A stretch of DNA of 8,924 nucleotides, taken from Pseudomonadota bacterium (GTDB lineage: Bacteria > Pseudomonadota > Gammaproteobacteria > Xanthomonadales > Xanthomonadaceae). Shown here in pieces: positions 4,901 to 8,924 of the stretch. The notes under the pieces were generated by a model. It was not told the origin of the DNA. It did not search any database and was given only the letters and a program-made list of their open reading frames with translations. The stretch lies in contig JAHWKC010000079.1 of NCBI GenBank assembly GCA_019348095.1, forward strand, positions 1-8,924, in the 5' to 3' direction. The number at the start of each line of letters is the position of its first letter. Position 1 is the first letter of the stretch. Made by a program: the position numbers and the translations under genes.

Positions 4901-6001
4901 ATGCACAGCGCGACCACGCCCTTCGCCGCCGACGTCGTCATCGTGGGCGCAAGTTTCGCCGGCGCGGCATGCGCCATTGCCGCGGCGCAGCGGGGGCTGC
5001 GGGTGGTCGTGCTCGAGCGCAAGCACGACCCCGGCGACAAACTCCGCACCACCGGAATCATCGTGAAGGAAGCCGCCGAGCAAACCCTGCTCGGCCATAT
5101 TCCCGCCTCCATGACACGGCGCATCGAGGAGGTACGCCTGTACGCGCCGAGCCTGAAACAGATCGCGCTGGCCGCGCCGGGCTACTACTTCCTCACCACC
5201 GACACGCCCGCCGTCATGCGCTGGCTGGCCGACCAGATACGTCTGCACGGGGTCGACCTGCGCCTGGGCTGCTTGTTCACCAACGCCGAGCGCACGGCCG
5301 GTGGCTGGCAGGTCGACGGGGTGGGCACCACGCGCTATCTGATCGGCGCCGACGGCGCGCGCTCGCGCGTGGCGCGTCGCTGCGGGCTCGGGGAGGTGCG
5401 CCAGTTCCTGTACGGCATCGAGTACGAATTTCCGGGCGCGAGCCTCGCCGAGTCCAGTGCGCTGCACTGTTTCATCAGCAAGCGCTACGCGCCCGGCTAC
5501 ATCGGCTGGGTCGCGCAGAGCCCCACCGGCGTGCAGGCCGGCCTCGCGCTACGCCACGACCCGGCCCACGCACGCGTGCCCGACATCGACGGCTTCCTGT
5601 TACGCGTCGGCCGGGCGGGCGGACTGCGGCGCCATCTCAAACCCGGCCACACCCGCGCCGGCCTGATCCCGTGCAGCGGACCGGTGTTCGACATGGCCCG
5701 CGACCGCGCCATCCTTATCGGCGATGCCGCCGGCATCGTCTCGCCGGTCACCGCCGGCGGCATCCACTCCGCGTGGGAACACGGCTGGACCGTCGGCCGC
5801 GGCATCGCCGCGCACCTGCGCGACGGCGGTGCGGCACCGGAACAAGTCGCCATCGAAGCGGCCCCGCGCTTCCGAACCAAGCGAGCCCTGCGCTGGGCCT
5901 TCGATCGCCTGCAGTTCGACTGGCCCTTCGACCTGCTGCTGTACTCGCCGCCGCTGCGCTGGGCGGCGGAGCAGGTGTATTTCCATAAGCGCAGGTCTTG
6001 A
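4901..6001 (+). CDS. FAD-dependent oxidoreductase, geranylgeranyl-reductase type
   Basis: A 366-residue flavoprotein of the p-hydroxybenzoate-hydroxylase fold, closest in pattern to the geranylgeranyl reductase family. The N-terminal Rossmann fold reads DVVIVGASFAGAACAI with Gly 16 and Gly 21 (the middle glycine replaced by Ser 18), and Glu 39 at the end of the second strand to bind ribose. A KLRTTGIIVKEA stretch (48-58) follows. The DG motif GADGARSRVARR is at 149-160, and the GD motif LIGDAAGIVSPVTAGGIHSAWEHG at 272-295, with Asp 275 contacting FAD ribose. The C-terminus (LRWAFDRLQFDWPFDLLLYSPPLRWAAEQVY) is aromatic and may touch the membrane. Likely role: reduction or oxidation of an isoprenoid or other hydrophobic substrate in the cytoplasm; the substrate is unknown. 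The ATG at 4901 has no evident Shine-Dalgarno; no in-frame ATG lies shortly upstream. It is divergent from the two membrane proteins. Confidence 0.92.
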   Translation: MHSATTPFAADVVIVGASFAGAACAIAAAQRGLRVVVLERKHDPGDKLRTTGIIVKEAAEQTLLGHIPASMTRRIEEVRLYAPSLKQIALAAPGYYFLTTDTPAVMRWLADQIRLHGVDLRLGCLFTNAERTAGGWQVDGVGTTRYLIGADGARSRVARRCGLGEVRQFLYGIEYEFPGASLAESSALHCFISKRYAPGYIGWVAQSPTGVQAGLALRHDPAHARVPDIDGFLLRVGRAGGLRRHLKPGHTRAGLIPCSGPVFDMARDRAILIGDAAGIVSPVTAGGIHSAWEHGWTVGRGIAAHLRDGGAAPEQVAIEAAPRFRTKRALRWAFDRLQFDWPFDLLLYSPPLRWAAEQVYFHKRRS

Positions 6002-6248
6002 ACGGTTCGGCTTCACTCCCGGTCTTCGAGGCTGCCTCGCACAGGCCCTGCTCCGCAATGTATTTCTAGTGCGTTGCACACCCAACTCCAGTGCGAACTG
6101 CAAAACGGGCTTGTTGCTGGGCCAACAGCCGAGCCGCATCGCGCTTGCACTCCGCGGTCAACCGCTGGATTTGCGAACCGGTTGCACCATTCTCAAGTCT
6201 CTGCGGAAGGCCGGCGGCGTGGCCGCTTCAGCCGTTGGTATCGCCAAT
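6002..6248. other. Non-coding gap after the oxidoreductase
   Basis: I see no convincing gene in these 247 bases between the oxidoreductase stop and the shared terminator. A minus-strand open stretch at about 6073-6220 without a good start codon reads, in part, IQRLTAECKRDAARLLAQQQARF. It looks protein-like (amphipathic helix) and might be a worn-out gene end, but it has no recognised family and no ribosome site. The plus-strand frames here are not convincing. Confidence 0.55.
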
Positions 6249-6278
6249 GAAAAAGCCCCGCGGGTGCGGGGCTTTTTC
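6249..6278. terminator. Bidirectional intrinsic terminator
   Basis: A 13-bp perfect stem with arms GAAAAAGCCCCGC and GCGGGGCTTTTTC and loop GGGT. It has five Ts on the plus strand and, by symmetry, five on the minus strand. It lies 20 bases past the TGA of the TonB-dependent receptor and so ends that transcript; it can also stop rightward reading from the oxidoreductase, 248 bases upstream. Confidence 0.93.
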
Positions 6279-6297
6279 GTCCGGCACGTGCCTGAAC

Positions 6298-8910
6298 TCA
6301 GAACTTGAAGCCGACGCGTGCGTAGTAGAAACCGCCGTTGAAACCGTAAGGCGCGTGCACGGGATAGCGCGCGCCGGCGATGCCGGCCCAGGGGTTCTCG
6401 TCGGGCACCTTGTCGAACAGGTTCTGCGCGCCGACGTTGAAGTAGAGGCCGGAGGCGAACTTCCAGCCCACCTCGGCATCCACCGTCACGGCGCTGTCGC
6501 CGTAGATCGGCAGGCCGCCGTCCTCCGCACGCACCACGTCGCTGTCGAGGTGGTCCTCGTAGAACGAGCCGAAGTAGTTCACGCGCATGTTGGCACTGAA
6601 CACCTCGCGCTGGTGGTTGATGCTGAAGTAGCCCTTGGTGCGCGGCAGCGCCTCCTCGAGCTTCTTGATGCGCGCCTCAGTGATGATGCCGGGCGTGAAG
6701 CTGTCGACTTCGGTCCGGTTCCAGTTAGCCGCCAGCGAATACGTGGTCTCGCCGCCGAAGTGCTCGCTGCTGAAGCTGGTGACCACGTCCACGCCGCTGG
6801 TGGTGGTGTCGAAATCGTTGACGAAGAAGCCCACGCGGCTGAGGGTTGCGGCCTCGGCCGCGCCTGCGGCCACCAGCGCGGCGCGGTCGGCGTCGGTGAG
6901 GGTGAAGTCGGTGCTGCGCGCGATGCGGTCGGTGACCTCGATGCGGTAGGCGTCCACCGTGGTCTGCCACTCGCCGCTGCTCCAGACCAGGCCCAACGAG
7001 GCATTCTTCGACTCCTCCGGCGTGAGCGGTTCGGCGCCGTAGAACGCGGCGACGGGATCGGTCGGGGGCAGCGTGGCCGTATCGCGCAGTTCGCCATCGA
7101 TGAACGCGGAGGTGACCTGGCTCACGTTGGACTGGCCCGGCGTGGGCGCACGGAAACCCGTGCTGAGCGCGCCGCGCATCGCGAAGGTGTCGGTGAAGTC
7201 GTAGCGGCTCGTCAGCTTCCAGTTGGTGGTGCCGCCGAAATCGCTGTAGTCCTCGTGGCGTACGGCCGCGGCCAGCAGGAAGCGCTCGGTCAGGCGCGCC
7301 TCGGCATCGATGTACACGGCCCAGTTATCCCGGCTGAAGGTGCCCGCCGTGCGCGGGTTGAAGCCGGGGAAGCCATTGGAGCCGATGCTGAAGCCCTGCT
7401 GCGTGAGCGGGCCGATCGCAAAGGACGCCGGATCGCCCGCGATGATCTCGAACTCTTCCTCGCGCCATTCCGCGCCCATCGCCAGGCTGACCGGCTCGTC
7501 GAGGAAGCCGACCTCCAGGTCGTGGCCGACGTCGAAGTTGACGTTGCGCTCGGTCTGCACGTTGCCGCCGGGGTTGAAGCGAAAACCCTCCGGCTGGGTG
7601 GGGCCCTGCGAGGCATTGATGGTGTTGAGGATGAAGAAGTCGATCTCGTTGCGGCCATAGGAAGCGCTGAGATCCCAATGCCAGCCCTGGCCCCACATGC
7701 CCCGGACGCCGGCGGTGATGGCGCTGTCCTCCATCTCGCCGCCGAAGTTCGGGGTAAATCCGCCCGGGAACCCGGACAGGAACGTGAAGCAGCTGGCCGG
7801 CAACGCCTCTACCTGCGGGCCGACCACGGAATACGGGATCAGGTTGCCGCTGGCGTCGCGCAGCGTGATGGTCGGGCAGGTCCCGCCGTCGAGCGAGCCG
7901 ATCAGCAGCGACTCGCCGCCGTCGTTGGAGAACACGCCACCGCGGTTGGTGGGATTGCGGTAGTAGAAGCCGCCGATCACCTCACGCTCGGCATAGTTGC
8001 CGAACAGGTAGAAGTCCACGGCCTCGGTGGACAGGCCCATGTTGGCGACCAGCTTCAGGTCCTTGTCGGTCTCCGGCGAGCCCCAGATCTGGGCGGGGTT
8101 GGGGACGTCCGGATAGCCGGCGGCCGCCACCGCGGCCGCATCGTCGCGCTGCACGCTGCGCGAGGTGGCATCGGCGGTGCGCCATTCGGCGGTGAAGGTG
8201 GCGAATCCATTTTCGGTCAGTGGCATACCGATCTGCGCGGCGTACTGCTGGGTGAAGCCGTCGCCTTCGTAGTACTGGCCGCCGAAGGCTTCGACCGTGC
8301 CGCCCTCGTCCAGGCGCTTGAGCCCGAAGTTGATGACGCCCGCGATCGCGTCGGAACCGTACTGCGCAGCCGCGCCGTCGCGCAGCACTTCGACCTGTTC
8401 CAGCGCGAGCGAGGGGAACACGGAGATGTCCGGGCCCTGCGAGCCGTCGGACAGGCCGTGGCCGAGGAAGGTGATGACCGCGGCGCGATGGCGGCGCTTG
8501 CCATTGACCAGCACGAGCGTGTTGTCCGGCGGCAGGCCGCGCAGGTTGGCCGGGCGCACCAGCGTGGCGGCGTCATCGATCGGAATGGTGCTGACGTTGA
8601 ACGACGGGATCAGCGTGCGCAGCTTGTCGAGCACGTCCACCGAAGGCTGGTTGTGGAACTCCTCGCCATCGAGGATGTCGATCGGCACGGCCGAAGTCGC
8701 TTCAGAGCGCGGCTTGGTGCGCGAACCGAGCACCGAGACGGTCTCGAAGGTGGTAGTTGCCTCCTCTTCCGCCTGTGGCTGGTCTTGCGCCTGTGCCTGC
8801 GCGCTGGCGATGCCGGCGACCGACAGCATCGTGGTGGCTAGCGCGAGCTTGACGCCTGCGGACAGCGAGTGGCGCGCCAGGCGGCGCTGCGCGTTCAATT
8901 TCGTTGCCAT
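6298..8910 (-). CDS. TonB-dependent outer-membrane receptor
   Basis: An 870-residue outer-membrane receptor that takes up a scarce nutrient (iron-siderophore, vitamin, saccharide or similar) with energy from TonB-ExbBD. A signal peptide (about 1-38, LALATTMLSVAGIASAQA) is followed by an acidic linker and a TonB box near 55-61 (FETVSVLG). The plug domain (about 70-200) shows NLRGLPPDNTLVLVNGKRRHRAA (122-144) and QVEVLRDGAAAQYGSDAIAGVINF (172-195), both hallmark motifs. The rest is a 22-strand barrel, with late signatures FRAPTPGQSN (587-595), GAQNLFDKVPDENPW (827-841) and the C-terminal FYYARVGFKF ending in Phe for BAM recognition. Full length for the family, with no break. Only two cysteines, 345 and 374, both in one presumed outer loop, suggest a disulfide. 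The start has AGAGGAA six bases upstream. It is a single-gene unit; no regulator, anti-sigma factor or enzyme is visible beside it, so the substrate is open. Confidence 0.97.
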   Translation of the reverse strand: MATKLNAQRRLARHSLSAGVKLALATTMLSVAGIASAQAQAQDQPQAEEEATTTFETVSVLGSRTKPRSEATSAVPIDILDGEEFHNQPSVDVLDKLRTLIPSFNVSTIPIDDAATLVRPANLRGLPPDNTLVLVNGKRRHRAAVITFLGHGLSDGSQGPDISVFPSLALEQVEVLRDGAAAQYGSDAIAGVINFGLKRLDEGGTVEAFGGQYYEGDGFTQQYAAQIGMPLTENGFATFTAEWRTADATSRSVQRDDAAAVAAAGYPDVPNPAQIWGSPETDKDLKLVANMGLSTEAVDFYLFGNYAEREVIGGFYYRNPTNRGGVFSNDGGESLLIGSLDGGTCPTITLRDASGNLIPYSVVGPQVEALPASCFTFLSGFPGGFTPNFGGEMEDSAITAGVRGMWGQGWHWDLSASYGRNEIDFFILNTINASQGPTQPEGFRFNPGGNVQTERNVNFDVGHDLEVGFLDEPVSLAMGAEWREEEFEIIAGDPASFAIGPLTQQGFSIGSNGFPGFNPRTAGTFSRDNWAVYIDAEARLTERFLLAAAVRHEDYSDFGGTTNWKLTSRYDFTDTFAMRGALSTGFRAPTPGQSNVSQVTSAFIDGELRDTATLPPTDPVAAFYGAEPLTPEESKNASLGLVWSSGEWQTTVDAYRIEVTDRIARSTDFTLTDADRAALVAAGAAEAATLSRVGFFVNDFDTTTSGVDVVTSFSSEHFGGETTYSLAANWNRTEVDSFTPGIITEARIKKLEEALPRTKGYFSINHQREVFSANMRVNYFGSFYEDHLDSDVVRAEDGGLPIYGDSAVTVDAEVGWKFASGLYFNVGAQNLFDKVPDENPWAGIAGARYPVHAPYGFNGGFYYARVGFKF

Positions 8911-8924
8911 CGAAGTTCCTCTTA

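Noticed and set aside
4795..5988. 397-codon plus-strand ORF overlapping the oxidoreductase
   Set aside because: It is a +1-type shadow of the flavoprotein with an Arg/His/Pro-rich product; the flavoprotein frame holds all FAD motifs.
6091..8841. Very long plus-strand open frame of 916 codons opposite the TonB-dependent receptor
   Set aside because: It is exactly antisense to a full-length receptor with clear motifs and a signal peptide. Its product is Val/Ala/Glu/Arg/Gly-rich with no recognisable domain, as expected for an antisense frame in GC-rich DNA.

Overview
The window is very GC-rich and looks like a chromosomal segment of a gammaproteobacterium of the Xanthomonadaceae type (Lysobacter/Luteimonas-like). 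That placement is an inference from the base composition, the style of the TonB-dependent receptor and the style of the EamA exporter; no rRNA or marker gene is present to settle it. No tRNA, rRNA, CRISPR array or complete mobile element is visible.

Layout. On the minus strand at the left end are a 45-codon ORF resembling the extreme C-terminus of the helicase HrpA (29-166), an overlapping YedA-like EamA exporter (163-1089) and, further upstream, a phage-type MazG-like nucleotide pyrophosphohydrolase (1226-1675). A 381-base gap follows (1676-2056). It holds a short run resembling the start of an IS3-family OrfA, a pyrimidine-rich repeat and a possible promoter. On the plus strand at 2057-3601 is an unrecognised secreted protein of about 514 residues: signal peptide, unknown N-terminal domain, long Gln/Arg/Ala-rich coiled coil and a six-cysteine C-terminal domain. 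A REP-like hairpin follows its stop codon. Next is a minus-strand pair of unrecognised small membrane proteins (188 and 91 residues) joined stop-to-start. It is divergent from a plus-strand FAD-dependent oxidoreductase of the geranylgeranyl-reductase type (4901-6001), and a 65-base dyad sits between them. The right end is filled by one large minus-strand TonB-dependent outer-membrane receptor (6298-8910), closed by a strong intrinsic terminator at 6249-6278.

The genes do not form one obvious pathway. The only convincing cotranscribed units are the two membrane proteins and, less certainly, the exporter with the HrpA-like tail. The left third (HrpA-like tail, MazG-like gene, transposase-like relic, unknown secreted protein) has the look of accessory DNA that has been rearranged. 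The right half looks like ordinary chromosome. I do not see a clear new defence or biosynthetic system. The best candidates for something undescribed are the secreted coiled-coil/six-cysteine protein, the two-gene membrane unit and the 65-base palindrome.
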